Shown: positions 1 to 12,089 of the stretch, piece after piece
Position numbering within the stretch: position 1 is the stretch's first letter
Layout of the letters: the number at the start of each line of letters is the position of its first letter
Assembly: GCA_009829735.1 (NCBI GenBank)
Contig: CM020618.1
Span: forward strand, 28,000,894-28,064,893
From: Pyropia yezoensis
Taxonomy: Eukaryota; Rhodophyta; Bangiophyceae; Bangiales; Bangiaceae
Direction: 5' to 3'
DNA length: 64,000 bases
Position numbers and translations under genes: made by a program
Notes under the pieces: generated by a model
Told to the model about the DNA's origin: nothing
Databases searched by the model: none
The model's input: the letters and a program-made list of their open reading frames with translations, nothing else

Positions 1-123
1 ATCTCGCTCCACCCCCCCCCATCCCCTCCCCCGTCCCCCTCCGCTTCCGCTTCCCTTTCTTCCCCCCCCCGGATCTCTGCTCTTCCCCCCCCCTCTTCCC
101 TTCCACCCTCCTTCCCCTCGACT

Positions 124-792
124 ATGGCGCCAGCTCGGGGCCGCCGCCTGTTCCCCTCTGCGGCCGTCGCGGTCACGGCGGCCCTCTTCCTCTGCGCAGA
201 CGCCGCACCCTCCGTCTCCAGTGGCGTGTCCACCCCCTTTGTCCCCCCCATGTGGTGCAGCGTGATGAGCTGTGCCGAGGCGGGCGCCGCCGCCGAGTGC
301 CTCAACGACGCATCTGCCACCATCACGTGCGCCGAGTACGCTGCCTACGAGGGCGTGTGTGGGGATGCGGCGGTGGCGTGCCTCGGCGCTGACCTCCCCC
401 GCCCCCCCCGGTGCAGCATCGGCGACTCAGACTGTGAGGGCGACGCAGAGGGCTGCGCCGCCGCCGCCGCGTCGTGCCTCCACGGCTTTGAGGGGGCCGC
501 CGCGTCGGCGACGCCGCCGCCGCCGTCACGGCCGTCGGTACCGCGGCCGGGGTGTGTGGACCACCCCGCCGACGGGGGCCCGGTGTGCCCCGCGTACCGC
601 ACCTGCATGTCGGCGGCGGACTGTGGGAAGTGGGCGGGGGCGGCCATGGCGTGCGTCGCGCCCGCGGGGGAGCGGCAGTGCACGCCCAGCCGGTGCCGCC
701 AGATGGCGGAGGGCGGCCTTGGCTGCAAGCCGGCCGGCGCGTGCACCCGTGACTGCCGGCCGGGGGGGTACTGCACGCCTCTCTACTGCTGA
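124..792 (+). CDS. Small secreted cysteine-rich protein, unknown function
   Basis: A 222-residue single-exon protein. The start has basic residues followed by a hydrophobic stretch (about residues 10-27) ending near an Ala-Asp-Ala-Ala site, so a cleaved signal peptide is likely. The mature part contains 22 cysteines, an even number consistent with disulfide bonding. They fall in two clusters (about residues 42-115 and 143-222) joined by a Pro/Ser/Thr linker near residues 127-142. The second cluster has short Cys spacings and ends in Cys. No membrane segment follows. I do not recognise the family; a cell-wall or extracellular-matrix protein is a guess. The ATG at 124 is used because it begins the signal-like segment and follows a C/T-rich leader. 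Confidence 0.7.
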   Translation: MAPARGRRLFPSAAVAVTAALFLCADAAPSVSSGVSTPFVPPMWCSVMSCAEAGAAAECLNDASATITCAEYAAYEGVCGDAAVACLGADLPRPPRCSIGDSDCEGDAEGCAAAAASCLHGFEGAAASATPPPPSRPSVPRPGCVDHPADGGPVCPAYRTCMSAADCGKWAGAAMACVAPAGERQCTPSRCRQMAEGGLGCKPAGACTRDCRPGGYCTPLYC

Positions 793-2263
793 CGTGGCGG
801 TGCCCGGGCGCCACGTGGGCCCATGGGTACGCGCGGGGGACGGCGTTTGGACGGGTACGCACCCCACCGTGGCTGCCTTGAGGAGAACTGATTTGGAGGG
901 AGGCAGGCGGGAAGGGAGGGGGCGGGGGGGAGGGTGGGGGGGGGGTGAATAGGGGGGAGCGGGGCGCCTGCCACGCTCTTGATTTTTTTCTTTACCGTCC
1001 TGACTGGGTCCGCCCCCTGCCTATGCCCGCCCGCCTCGCCGCGGCGGCAGCAGTGTGGGACAACTGTGCACAACTGGAGGCCCCGCCGGGTCAAACGACA
1101 CGGTCGTAGCAACAGGAAGCCCGCGCGCCGCGGTCACGCTGCGCGCGGGCGCGCCACCCACCGCGGACACACGCCGCTGCCGCCGCTGCTGCTGCTCGTC
1201 ACGCTCCCCCAGCCCCCAGCCCCACGGAAGGGCGGGCGGGGTGGAGGGGGAAGGGGGGGAAGTGCTCCCAGCTGTCTTTCCGTCGACCCTTCGCGACGTT
1301 TCCCTCCCCCACCCGTCGCCTTTGCCGCCCGGCGAACCATGCAGCCAGCCCGGGCGACCACCCAGCAGCGCGGGCAGCATCGCCATGTGCCCCCCCCCGC
1401 GCTGCGGTCTGCTGCCGTTCGTGTCTTAAGCGTCAAACAAAGACCAGGGGGTCGCACCCTGACACAGCTGCTCGGTGGGAGGTGTCCGTCGCGCCGCAAG
1501 GATGGCAGACAGAAAACCGAATGAGAGAACAGTATGTATGTATGTACAGTACATTCAGTCAGTACAGGGTGGTGAGTTCGGTGGCGTTGGCAGCACACTC
1601 CGTGGTCCCCACGCCAACGGCGGGTGCTCGGACGAGGCGTGAAGGGCTGCAGCATCCCGCCCCACCCACCTCCTTCCCGCGCCTCGTCGCAACCGGGGTT
1701 TTAAAGCCACCGGGGTCTTGACGCCTGGCTGGAGGGGAGGGGCCGTTTTGATCAGACAGGGAAAGTGGTGCGCCGCCAACCGTCTCAGTTGTATGTAGAG
1801 TACATACTGCGTGTATGTACTGTACATACGGTACAGTACCTGCATACCACAAAGGCGGTACAAAGAAAGGACTGGAAAGGCCGTTCGTGAAAGGACTGGA
1901 AGACTAAATTAACGTTGGGCTGCCAATACGATGTTTCGCTGCCCGTGTTAGTTGAGGCTGTGTAAAATATTATGGGTGCTACTTTGTTTTACACGGCGTC
2001 GCGGTGCGGGCTCCCCACGGCCAAGACGACAGGCGACAGGCGTTCTCTTGGTGGTCACGTCGACGAACTGCCGTTGCAACCACCGTGCAGGCACAGGGGC
2101 AGGCAACCTTGTTCGTCCTTTCTCTTCACCCCCGCCCTTCCCTCTCCTCCTTTCTTTCCTCGCCCTCCTTCTGGTTTTCTTTCTTTCTCCGTCCTCTGGT
2201 TCCCCTTCTTTCTTCCTCCCCTGGCTCCATTGTCTCCCCCCCTGTTGCGCTCCGGTGTGCGCC
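793..2263. other. Intergenic spacer and 5' region of KRR1
   Basis: No convincing gene. The overlapping open frames here (for example 979-1524 +, 1134-1655 -) are Pro/Arg/Gly low complexity without domains. The spacer contains a 15-bp inverted repeat pair (1540-1554 and 1815-1829) and, from about 2110 to 2245, a CT-rich stretch just before the KRR1 start, which is likely 5' leader or core promoter. Confidence 0.5.
1540..1829. repeat. Perfect 15-bp inverted repeats bounding a 290-bp segment
   Basis: GTATGTACAGTACAT at 1540-1554 has its exact reverse complement at 1815-1829. More TGTAC-rich palindromic sequence flanks both arms. This could be a small MITE-like element or paired regulatory sites upstream of KRR1. 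No target duplication is evident. A related core occurs near 59815-59827. Confidence 0.45.
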
Positions 2264-3400
2264 ATGCCTCCCGCAGCGGCCGCGTCGGCCGCGGACCCCC
2301 TCCCACCTAAGCCCAAAAAGGACAAGAACAAGTACCGAAAGGACAAGCCATGGGACCACGCGGGCATTGACCACTGGGCGGTGGAGCCGTTCAAGCCCGA
2401 GCAGGCGGCGGGCCCGCTGGTTGAGGAGTCGTCCTTTGCCACCCTCTTCCCCCAGTACCGCGAAAAGTACCTGCGTGACGTGTGGCCGCTGGTGAAGCGC
2501 GCGATGGAGCCGTACGGGGTGGCGGCCAAGCTGGACCTCGTCGAGGGCTCCATGACCGTCTCGACGACGCGCAAGACGTTTGACCCGTTCATCATCATCA
2601 AGGCGCGTGACGTGCTCAAGCTTCTCGCCCGCTCAGTGCCGCTGCAGCAGGCGGCCAAGGCGCTGCAGGACGGCACGGACACCGACATTATCAAGCTAGG
2701 GGGGCTCGTCGCCAACAAGGAGCGGTTTGTCAAGCGCCGCGCGAGGCTGCTGGGGCCCAACGGCTCGACCCTGAAGGCCATTGAGCTGCTGACCAACTGC
2801 TACATGCTCGTGCAGGGCAACACGGTCGCCGCGATGGGTCCCTTCCAGGGCCTCAAGCAGCTGCGCAAGATTGTGGAGGACTGCCTGACCAACACGGCGC
2901 ACCCCATCTACGCCATCAAAGCGCTGATGATCAAGCGGGAGCTGGCCAAGGACCCAGCACTGGCCGAGGAGAGCTGGGACCGCTTCCTCCCCAAATTTAA
3001 GAAGAAGAGCGTGAAGAAGAAGGCGGCGCCGACAGCCGCGGCGGATGCGGCCAAGAAGGCAGCAAAGAAGGCGGCCCGGGCGGCCGAGGCTGGCGGCAGC
3101 GTCTTCCCACCCCTCCCGCCGCCATCCAAGGTGGACATGCAGCTCGAGAGCGGCGAGTACTTTCTGAGCGAGCGCGCGAAAAAGGAGCGCCGCGCAGAGG
3201 AGCGGGAGGCCAAGGCGGCGGTGAAAAAGGCCGAGGCCGCCACCCGACGTGCGGCGGCATACGTGCCCCCGCCGGCGGCGGAGAGTGCCAAGGACAAGGC
3301 TACGGCGGCGGCGGCCAAGCGGAAACGCGAGGAGGAGGGGCCGTCCCTGGCCGAGCTCACCGACAAGGCCAAACGCCGGGGCAAGCGGCGGAAGGCTTGA
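2264..3400 (+). CDS. KRR1: KRR1-like small-subunit processome component (KH-domain protein)
   Basis: A 378-residue single-exon protein that is a close match in layout to eukaryotic KRR1, a nucleolar factor needed for 18S rRNA processing and 40S assembly. After a basic Lys-rich start come the conserved block [12 protein letters not shown] (about 27-38), [15 protein letters not shown] (about 56-70), a first KH-type fold (about 80-140), and a second KH-like region with [15 protein letters not shown] (about 157-171) and the following [12 protein letters not shown] segment. The C-terminal third is Lys/Ala/Arg-rich, as in the family. The frame stays open upstream to 1952, but the ATG at 2264 begins the family-like protein and has a good start context (gccATGc). 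It converges on the SET1-like gene downstream. Confidence 0.93.
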   Translation: MPPAAAASAADPLPPKPKKDKNKYRKDKPWDHAGIDHWAVEPFKPEQAAGPLVEESSFATLFPQYREKYLRDVWPLVKRAMEPYGVAAKLDLVEGSMTVSTTRKTFDPFIIIKARDVLKLLARSVPLQQAAKALQDGTDTDIIKLGGLVANKERFVKRRARLLGPNGSTLKAIELLTNCYMLVQGNTVAAMGPFQGLKQLRKIVEDCLTNTAHPIYAIKALMIKRELAKDPALAEESWDRFLPKFKKKSVKKKAAPTAAADAAKKAAKKAARAAEAGGSVFPPLPPPSKVDMQLESGEYFLSERAKKERRAEEREAKAAVKKAEAATRRAAAYVPPPAAESAKDKATAAAAKRKREEEGPSLAELTDKAKRRGKRRKA

Positions 3401-3940
3401 GGCCAAGGGGCGGGGCGAGGCGGGGCGAGGCGGGGCGGGGACGGGGGCGCGGAGGGGAGGGAGTGGGGGAACATTTTTGTGCCGAACTGCGTTTTCATAA
3501 AATCCATCTCCCTACTTTGGCAAGCCACACCCGGCACCCCCACACAGCCTGCCACACAGAGAGGGCGGCTTCAAGAAAAAAAGAAGGCAGTCCGTCAAAA
3601 AAACAACAAAACGTGGCGAGATGCGTGCGCCATGCGCGCGCCCCACGCCGCGCGCGCACCGACAGCGTCGTCAGCACGACGCGAGCCGGCGGCGGCGGCA
3701 CGGCGCGGCAGGGACCCCACATTGACGGCCGCCGTCGGCTGCCACCCTCACCTCAACCCGCTGGGCGTCCCCCCTATCCACCGCGGTTGCACGCATCTCC
3801 CTCTCCCCCCTCCCCCCCCTTCTCTCCTTGCACCCGCCGGCGCCTCTTGACTGTCTCATCAACCCGCGCTCGACCGCCCTCTGCCTGCCGCCGCCGCCCC
3901 TGCTACGGCGCCCGCCCTGCCGCGCGCACGGGGGCCGCCC
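3401..3940. other. Convergent 3' spacer between KRR1 and SET1-like genes
   Basis: 540 bp of C/G-rich sequence between two stop codons. It holds a short direct repeat (ggcgaggcgggg, about 3414-3440), an A-rich stretch at 3574-3611 and C-rich sequence. No gene is visible; it should contain both 3' UTRs. Confidence 0.5.
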
Positions 3941-6900
3941 TCAGTTGAGCGACCCCCGGCAGGACGCGGCGCCACACAAGCACGGGATCTTGTCGTCCTC
4001 AAACTCAAACTTGTAGTCGTACGTCAGCTCCTCGGCCGCCTCGATGCGGGCCTTGGCGTAGAAGACAATCTTGGGCGCCCCGTCGACGGAGATGACGCGG
4101 GCAACTACGTTGGGCTCGCACGAGTGGTTGATGAAGCGCGCAACGGCGCCCTTGCGCGTCGCGTCAATCACCGTGTCGCTGTTGAGACGAAACATGTAGC
4201 TGTCGCCCTGGCCCTGCCGCACATAGGACAGCTCCCGCACGTCCGACACGAGGCGGCGGAGGAGCTCGCCCACGTACTCGACCACAAAGTCACCCGCCTC
4301 GACGGGCTCGGCCGCAAACAGGCCGTAGCCGTGGATGAGGGACTTGGCAAACCGCACCGCCTTGGCCCGGTGGGTGAGCGCATTGACCGACAGGAGCTCG
4401 GGGCGGAGGCGGAGCTCGCCGAGGCCCCGCCGCAGGCTCCGCGTCCGCGTTCGCGCCGCGCGCGCAGACACCTCGTCGAGGAGCGCGTCGGTCGTGTCGC
4501 CGCTGCCGTCGCCGCCGACGCTGCCGCCGCCGCCAACGCCGCCGCCACCACCCCCATCGGCCGACCCGCCAACGGCGCCGCTGGCGCCACCGCAGGCGCC
4601 AGCTCCCACCCGCCGGCCGTCGGCGGCCATGACGAGCGCAACAGCGGCGGCGCCGACGCCCGCGCGGGCCTTCGCGCCGAGGCCCCCGAGCGCCCCGCCC
4701 CCCAAAAAGGATGGCGCTGCCCGCGCGGTGGCCGCCCCCGGGTGGCCCGCGCCGAGCGCCATCCACGCCGGGCCTGACGCGGCGGCGCGCCCCCGTCGCC
4801 GCGCCTCCTCCACCGTGTCGGTCCGGGCGCAGGTGAGGGCGTTGATCGCCAGTTGCCGCGCGTCATCTTCCTCGGTGGGCTCCCCCGTGTACGTGCCAAG
4901 CGGGGGGGCAACCGGGGTCGTGGGGGCCGGAGAGGAGGGCGGGGGGTGCGCCACAAGGGCATCCGGGGGGGTGGAGGGGGATGCCACCGCCGCCGCGGGC
5001 GGCGGAGGGGAGGGAGGGGCTGCAGATCGGACCTTTGCCGCCGCGGTCGCAGCCGCAGCCGACGCGTCGGCAGCCGCCATCGCCTCTGCCGTCTCGACCG
5101 CGTTGGCCGCCTCGGTCGTCTCGGCCACCACCGCCGTCTCGGCCTCCTGAATGGCCGCGGCGGCCGCGTCGGCCACGGCAACCGCTTGGCGGACGGCTGC
5201 CCGTGTCGTTGGGCGCGCCGACACTGCCGGGCCGGCCGACGTGCCCCGACTGGGCGTCCGCTTTTTGGGGCGCACAACCGCGGGCGCCGCGTCCCCGGCT
5301 ACGACTACTGCCTCACCTGTGGCTTCTTCGAGAAAGGCCGCCGCCCGCCTCGTCACGCGTGCCGGCGGCAGCGTGGCCACGAGCGCAGTGGGTGGGCCAC
5401 CTCGCTTGGGTGCTTTGGGCTTGGCCGCTGCCGCCTTGGCCGTCGTGGGCGCCTCGGCCGCCACGGGTGCCGCGACCCCCTGCTTGGCTCCACGGCGGCC
5501 GGGGGCCGAGGTGTCGGCAACTGCCCCACCGGCGCGATCGGCCCCGTCGTCAGCGTCGCCGTCCGCCCCTTCGTCATCGCTGCCGAAAAAGGTCTCCCGC
5601 AGTTCGTCTGAGTCGGAACCGACATCGGACGCCGCGGCGGTGGCAGCGGCGGCGGCGGCGGTAGTGGCGGCGGCGGTAGTGGCGGCGGCGGTAGTGGCGG
5701 CGGCGGCCGGCTCGCAGCCGGCGCCGAGGAGCGCCAGCTCCTCCACCGCCTCCTCGTCGGTTGATGACGTCAGGCCCGATCGGGGCAGCGCCGCCGCCCC
5801 CGCCGGCCGGCCACGGGCGGGGTAAGCGCTTTTGCCCGCCGCCGCCGCCGCTCCTTCCGACGACCCTGACGTCGACGAGCTGGACGCCGATGGCGTTGAC
5901 GCCGCCGCCGCCGCCCCCGCTAGCGGCAGCGGCGGCGGCAGTGGCGACACGGGGCGGGGGGAGACGGACCGCCGCGGGCGGCGGCTGCGGCTGCGGCTGT
6001 GGCTGCGGCTGTGGCTGCGGCTGCGGCTGCGGCTTTGGGTGCGGCCGCGAGGGCGGTCGCCGCCGCTCGACGAGTGGCCGCTCTCGTCGCGGCGGACCAC
6101 GGCGTGGCGGCGGCGGCTGCCGCCGCCGCCGCCCCCACCGCCCCACGCCGAGCTCCCACGGCTGCCGCCGCCGCGGCCGCGGCTACGCGCTCGCCCCCGC
6201 CGGCCGCGGCTGTCGGTGCGGCCGCGACTACGGCTGCGGCTGCCCCGTGGCCGCCGAGACCAACGGCCGCCGCCGTCGTCGCTGCCGCTGCGGCTGCGGC
6301 TGATTGCTGCGTGACGACCACGGCTGCCGCTGCGACCGCGGTGGCTGCGGCTGCGGCTGCGGCTGCGGCAGCGGCCATCGCTACGGCCGGCCAAGTCGCT
6401 GCCTCGGCCGTGGCTGTCGCGGGGTTGGCGAGCTCGCCAGCCGCCGCTACTGCCGCCGGCAGGGGAGGAGCCCCTGCTGAGGTGGCGGCTGCGGCTGCGG
6501 CTGCGGCTGTGGTTGCGGTTGCGGCCGCGGCGGCTGTGACTGCGGCTGCGGCTGTGGCTGCGGCTGCGGCTGCGGCTGCGGCTGCGGCTGCGGCTGCGGC
6601 TGCGGCTTCGGCTGCGGCGCCTGTGGTGCCGCCGCTCCCGCCGCCCTCCGCTGCCGCGCCCTCCGCTGCCGCGCCCTCCGCTGCCGCGCCCTCCGCTGCC
6701 GCGCCCTCCGCTGCCGCGCCCTCCGCTGCCGCGCCCTCCGCTGCCGCGCCCTCCGCCGCCGCGCCCTCCGCTGCCGCGCCCTCCGCTGCCGCGCCGACCG
6801 CTGCCGCGCCCACTGCTGACACGCCTGCCGCTGCCGCGGCTGGCGCCGCCGGCGCCGTCGGAACGGCGCTCTCCCGACGGCGACGAATGAGGCACGGGAG

Positions 6901-9900
6901 AACGTAGGCTCCCACCGCTCCGCGGCGCCCGCCGCGGTGGAACCGACATGGCATGACGGGGGGAGCGGGAGCGACCCCGCCGCGACCAGTCGCGGTCGGC
7001 GCTGTGGCTGCGGCTACGGTGACGGGACCGGCCGTCACGGTCGCGGTCACGGTCGCGGTCGCGGTCGCGGCCCCGGTCGCGGTCGCGGTCGCGGGCGCGG
7101 TCGCGGTCGCGGTCGCGGTCGCGGTCGCGGTCGCGGTCGCGGTCGCGGTCGCGGTCGCGGTCGCGGTCGCGGTCGCGGTCGCGGTCGCGGTGCCGCACAC
7201 GCTCGCGGTCACGACGGTCACGGTCACGGTCACGGTCGCGGTCGCGGTCGCGGTCACGGTCGCGGTCACGGTGATGGTGGCGATCGCGGTCGCGAACACG
7301 GCCCCGGTCCCGGTCCCGGATCCGATCCCGATCACGATCGCGGTCACGGTCGCGGTCGCGGTCGTCGTCACGCCCGCGAACCCGGTCGCGGTCACGCTGC
7401 CGGTGGTGCTCCCGATCACGCCCCCGGTCGCGCTCCCGGTAGAGCTCCCGGTCGCGCTCCCTATCCCTCTCTTCGTCGCGCTCCCGGTCCCCTGGCCGAT
7501 GGCCGCTGCCCCTCCGCACCGGCGGCGGCAGCGGTGACAGCGGTGGCGTCGCCGATGCCACCGCCAACCCAGCTGGAGACCGCTCCCGTGTCAGATGCGG
7601 GGCGAGCACGGTACGCTGAAAGCGGGGCACAGCCAGTTCCGCGGCGCCGCCCCCACCGCCCTGCGCGGCATGGCCAAAAGGCGACGAGTATCCGGCGGGG
7701 GATGCGGCCAGCGGTGGTGGTGGCGGTGGCGACGACAGTGGCAGCTGCGGCGGCGGCGGAGATCGCGGAGCGTCTGCCACCCGCGAAGCGACGCGGGGCG
7801 GCCTGGGCGACAAGCTGCGTCCACGACCTGGCGGCGTGCGATGGTACCGCCGCGACGCCGACCCCGACAGTGACGCAGATGCGGCCGACGCGGACCTCGA
7901 CCGTGACAGCGGCCGATGGCGCAGCCGCCCGCGGCTGCCACTGCCGTCGCGCCCCCCAGCCGCCGCCACCCGCGCGGGCTCTGGTGACCGTCGCCGGCAG
8001 CCGCTGCTGACTACTGGCGGTGAGTGCGGCCGTGCTGGGCGCTCTGGCCGCGACGACCGGAGGGTGCCCTCGCTCATGGCCGCGGCGGGACGGGCAAAGC
8101 GGCCGCCAACGCCGCCGCGGCCGTCGACAGGCGGCAGCGGGAGAGCCGACGAGGAGTAGGACAACGCCACGGCCGGTGTGGATAGGAGAGGCACCCCGGC
8201 AGCCGCGGCAGCGGCAGCGGTGGCACGAGCGGGCGTCACTCGCCGAGGTGGTAGGGGCGACAGCGTTGACACACCTACCGTGGACGCGACAGGGGAGCCG
8301 CGGACGTTGCGGCCACCCACTGCTGGGGCACGGGCGCCACCTGGTGGCGAAACGTCTTGTACGGGGGTGGCGGCTGGAGCGGAGGCAGCGGCGGTCGCGG
8401 CACCCGCAGCGGCAGCAGCGGCGGTTTTGGCGGCTGCAGCCACTCCAAAAGCAGCGGGCGACGCCAGCGCGGCCTTCACCACTCGCCCAGTCTCAACATC
8501 CACAATGGACCGCAGCACGTCATGGACGACTGCGTCGATGAGGAGCGGCGTCAGCAGGCCCACGGTAGCGGTGAGCACTTCCTCCCGGGTCTGTGGCAGC
8601 GGCGGGGGGTCGCCTTCGCCATCGCCGTCGCTACGGGGACCAGCTGCATCACTGCCGCCAGCCGTGGCGGCGCCGGCAGTGGCAGCACCATCCTGATCAG
8701 CAGAGGCGCCGGCGGGTGCCGCCGCCCCGGCGGTCGACGGGGCGGCCGCCGACACTCGCGGGCGCTTGCGCGGCGACACGGGTGCGGCGGAGGACGGCGG
8801 GAGCCTCCCTCCTGCCGCCGCCGCCGCTCCCGCGGCGGCCGCAGCGGTGGACCGCGCCGCCGCGGGCAGCAGCGTCCCAAAGGTCCCCAACGAGCGCGCC
8901 GGGCCGCTGCCACCCCTCCCTGCCACATAGGCTGCGGGCAGCGCGCCCCCCGTCGGCCGCAACGTTGGCTGCGGGGCTGGCGGGCTCCGCGAGACCCGCG
9001 GTCGCTTGCGCTGAGGGTCTCCGTCTGGGGGTTGATCTCCCCCCGGCGGCGCGACGCGGCCGGTGGGCGAAGCCACCACGGCGCGAAAGGTGGCGGTGAG
9101 CGGGTCGGCGGCGGCGCGTACCTCGGCGCCGTTGATCTGGCGGCCGTTCAAGGCGGCCACGGCGGCGCGGCCAGCGGGGACGTTGGCAAAGTACGCCAGC
9201 GCCACGCGCCGCGGGGAGTCGGCGCCGCGGCCGCGGTCACGGCGGCGGCGGCCGCCGCCGCCACTCCCCCGCTCGTCGGCGACCGGCGCGAGCGTCACCC
9301 GGACCAGTTTTTTGACGCGGTTGGCCAGCTCCTGCCGCAGCGACGCCTCGGTTGTGGACGGGTGGAGGTTGGACAGCATGACCACCCGCTCATCGTCGGT
9401 GGGCTGATAGCGAACGGCGGGGGTGCCCCAGGCGGGGAGCCGCTGCGTGCCCGCCCTTGCCTTTTGTACCGCCGCCAGCTGGGCAGAAACATACGAGACG
9501 CCCCCTCGGTCACCGCCGTCCCAGGCGCCCCAATGCCGCGGGTCGGGCGACTGCAGCGTTGGGGACGCGCCCTGCGGTCGGCCCCCGCCGCCGCCACCGC
9601 CACCGTCGCAACCCCCACCATCCGCTGTACCCAGGCCGTGCATCCCCGCCACAGGCGGGCGTGGGCTTACCGCGACGGGCCAGCCCCCCTCCCCCGCCGT
9701 CCGCTCACCAGGCAGCTGGTAGGGTGCGGCCGTGAGTGCGGGTCCGTGTGGTCCCCGCCCGCCTATCCGCCACCCTCCTGGAGGGACATGCCGCGGCGGC
9801 AGTGGGGGGAGCGAGGCAGGCGGGGGATGGCGACCAGGTGCGCCAGAGGGAGATGAAGGGGTACGAGGAGAAGGATGGGATGGAGGAGGCATGGAAGGAG

Positions 9901-10222
9901 AGGGCGGAGGAGGAAGATTCGGGTGCGACGGGAGGGACGCCCTTGAGGGCCACCGCATGGGAGAGGGGGTGGGTGGGGTGCCGCCTCCTGACCGCGCCCC
10001 CATTGCCACCCTTCCGCCCAAGCCTGCCGACGCGGCCGCCGCCCTTGCTGCAGCGACGGCCGTCGCGTGGTGCGCGACAGCAGCGTCGGACGACAAGGCA
10101 CCCCCTACCACCCGCCGGTTACCGCCCCCTTCCCGTGCGCCGCGAGCGGGGGTGACGCCGGCTCGACCGCTGGTTGGCCGCCCAGCGCCAACAAATGACC
10201 GCCCCGTCCCGCCACCGCTGAA

Positions 10223-10261
<39 letters not shown>

Positions 10262-11503
10262 GCCGCTGCGGCCCACCCCGTACCCCCCGCCATCCCCGCT
10301 GCCTCCCCCGCTACCACCGTCGCCGCCGCCGCTGCGACCGCGACTGCCAGCGGCTGCCCCGCCCCTCCCCGCATCGGGCCCCGAGTTGGAGAATCGCGAC
10401 AGCCGTCGCGCGTCGATGCCGCCATGCCAGCTGTCCCGCGCGGAAATGTCGGCTGCGGAACTGGGTAGCTGCACGACCGCCCCGGGGGCCGCGAGCTGCG
10501 GGGATGAAGGGTGCGGGAGGGCGGTGCGCGGGGCGGCGCGGAGACCCGCACCGCCGGCCGCCGCCAACGAGGGCGATCGGGGCGGGGGCGCGCGGTGCAG
10601 CGCCGGCGACCTCGCCGCCGCAGCGCGTGCGAGCGCCCAGTGCGCCAGCATCGGGTCTGCCACGGGGGGGGCTCCCAGCGGCAGCAGCCCGCCGGCGTGG
10701 ACGCCGCCACCGGCGCGGTAGACGCCGGCACCACCGGCGCCACCTCCCAAGGGGTGGGCGCCGCTTCCGTACCCGCCGCCGATGCCGACGCCGAGCGGGC
10801 CACCATCGGCGTCGAGGGGGGTGTCCTCACCCCCCAGCGCGCCACCAGCGGGAGGCTGCGCCGCGCGGCCGCCACCGCCGCCGCTGCCACCGTCGGCGCG
10901 CCCTCCCTTTTGCCGCCCGCCGTCGCCAGGTGCGCCCCCCCTGTTGGGCGGCATCGGCGGTGGCGTCAGCGGCAGCGGCAGTGGCGGCGGCAGCCCAGCC
11001 GAGGGGGGAAGGAACGGGGCGAACCCGCCGGTCGCTGCCCCGCTGTGGCCGCCACCACTGTCGGCGCCACCGCCACCGCCACCGCCACGGCCGCCGGGAG
11101 CAAAACCGCCACCGCCGACGCCAAGCCGCGAACCCCCAGAGTGGGGGAGGTAGCCACCACCGCCCGCCCCGCTCCCGATGCCGTGCATCATGACGGCGGG
11201 GGGGCCGCCGCGGCTGCCACCACTGCCATACGGCGGGGGCTCGGCGCCACCGCCGCCACCCCCACTGCCGTCGGCGCCCCCGCACAGCTGGGGCGGTAGC
11301 GGCGAAGGCGGGGTGGGAACCCCCCTATCGGCGGCCCCAGCGGCACCACCTCCCCCACCCTCACCCCCTGCCAATAGGGACACGTCGCCGCCGCCGCCGC
11401 CGTCGCCGCCGCCGCTGTCGCCGCCGACGCCACTGTCGGGCCGGGAGGCCAGCCACGCCGGCAGCACATCTGGGTGGGGCGCTGGTGGGGGCGGCGGGGA
11501 TCG

Positions 11504-11536
<33 letters not shown>

Positions 11537-11719
11537 CACGGCCGCCGCCGCCACCACCGCTGCCGCGGCCGCGGCCGCTGCCGCTGCCGCCGGTGGCCGA
11601 CGGTGGGCCCCGCGGGCGCCGGCCGGAGGGCATGCGCGCAGGGCGGCGGCGGTCGGGCTCGGAGGGGCGCGCCGACCATCCGCGTCCGCCCACTGCCGGC
11701 CTGGGGGGGGGGCGCACAT
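3941..11719 (-). CDS. SET1: SET1/COMPASS-type H3K4 methyltransferase with RRM and giant RS/RD region
   Basis: A very large intronless protein (2,592 residues from the ATG at 11719; the frame is open to 12028, but that extension is Pro/Ser leader-like). Residue positions are approximate. 1-350 is Gly/Pro/Ser low complexity. 778-878 is an RRM (begins near ERVVMLSNLHPST). 1406-1913 is built from Arg-Asp and Arg-Ser dipeptide arrays and GRGSGG repeats. 2410-2450 is an n-SET-like lead-in. 2450-2575 is the SET domain with HGYGLFAAEPV, the cofactor motif FINHSCEPN and the catalytic-region motif LTYDYKF. It ends with a post-SET cysteine cluster (CLCGAASCRG) at the C-terminus. RRM plus n-SET/SET/post-SET is the SET1/SETD1 architecture, the catalytic subunit of COMPASS that methylates histone H3 lysine 4 in the nucleus. 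The RS/RD block is unusual and could bind RNA-processing factors. A 33-nt poly-C run near 11502-11534 makes the exact N-terminus uncertain. Confidence 0.9.
5970..6620 (-). repeat. GGCTGC hexanucleotide arrays coding Arg-Ser dipeptides
   Basis: Interrupted runs of the 6-bp unit GGCTGC (plus strand), mainly 5978-6035, 6285-6370 and 6482-6612. Read from the minus strand they encode alternating Ser and Arg within the SET1-like protein. Copy number is likely variable. Confidence 0.8.
6650..6800 (-). repeat. 15-bp tandem repeat coding Gly-Arg-Gly-Ser-Gly
   Basis: About ten nearly identical copies of the unit CTCCGCTGCCGCGCC, with one variant (Ccgc for Ctgc) and decay at the right end. It lies inside the SET1-like frame and keeps it open because the unit is a multiple of three. 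Confidence 0.85.
7035..7195 (-). repeat. GGTCGC hexanucleotide array coding Arg-Asp dipeptides
   Basis: More than twenty copies of GGTCGC with few changes, flanked on the right (to about 7400) by decayed copies. On the minus strand it codes a long Arg-Asp alternation in the SET1-like protein. Confidence 0.85.
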
Positions 11720-12089
11720 GCGGCGGGCGGGCCCAAAGAAAAAGAGGTGGGCTGGGCCGGCGGCTGGGTGGCGGTGGGGGGCGAAGGGGGAGGGGAAGGA
11801 GGGGGGGGGGGGGGGCAGCGAGAAGTAAAAAAGAGTGAGAGAGAGCGCAGGGTGGGGAAAGGGGGGGGAGGCGGGAGGGCGGGAGGGGAGAGGACGACGA
11901 GGAGGGGGGATGGAAGAGGGGTCGACGGAAGGGGGGCGAGGGAAGAGGGGTCGACAGAGCGGGGGGGTTGGCAACGAGGGGTACACCGCGGCGTGCAGCC
12001 GCACCTGAACCCCCCGGCGTCTAACCACCTGCGGGCGCCGGCGTTAGGAGAGTAGGGAGAAGGCGGGGAGGGGGGAGCAAGGGGAAGAC

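Noticed and set aside
1952..2263. Upstream extension of the KRR1 frame
   Set aside because: In frame but Pro/Ser/Leu leader-like; family similarity begins right after the ATG at 2264.
11720..12028. 103-residue N-terminal extension of the SET1-like protein
   Set aside because: Pro/Ser simple sequence from a C/T-rich leader; the ATG at 11719 is a plainer start, though the extension is not excluded.
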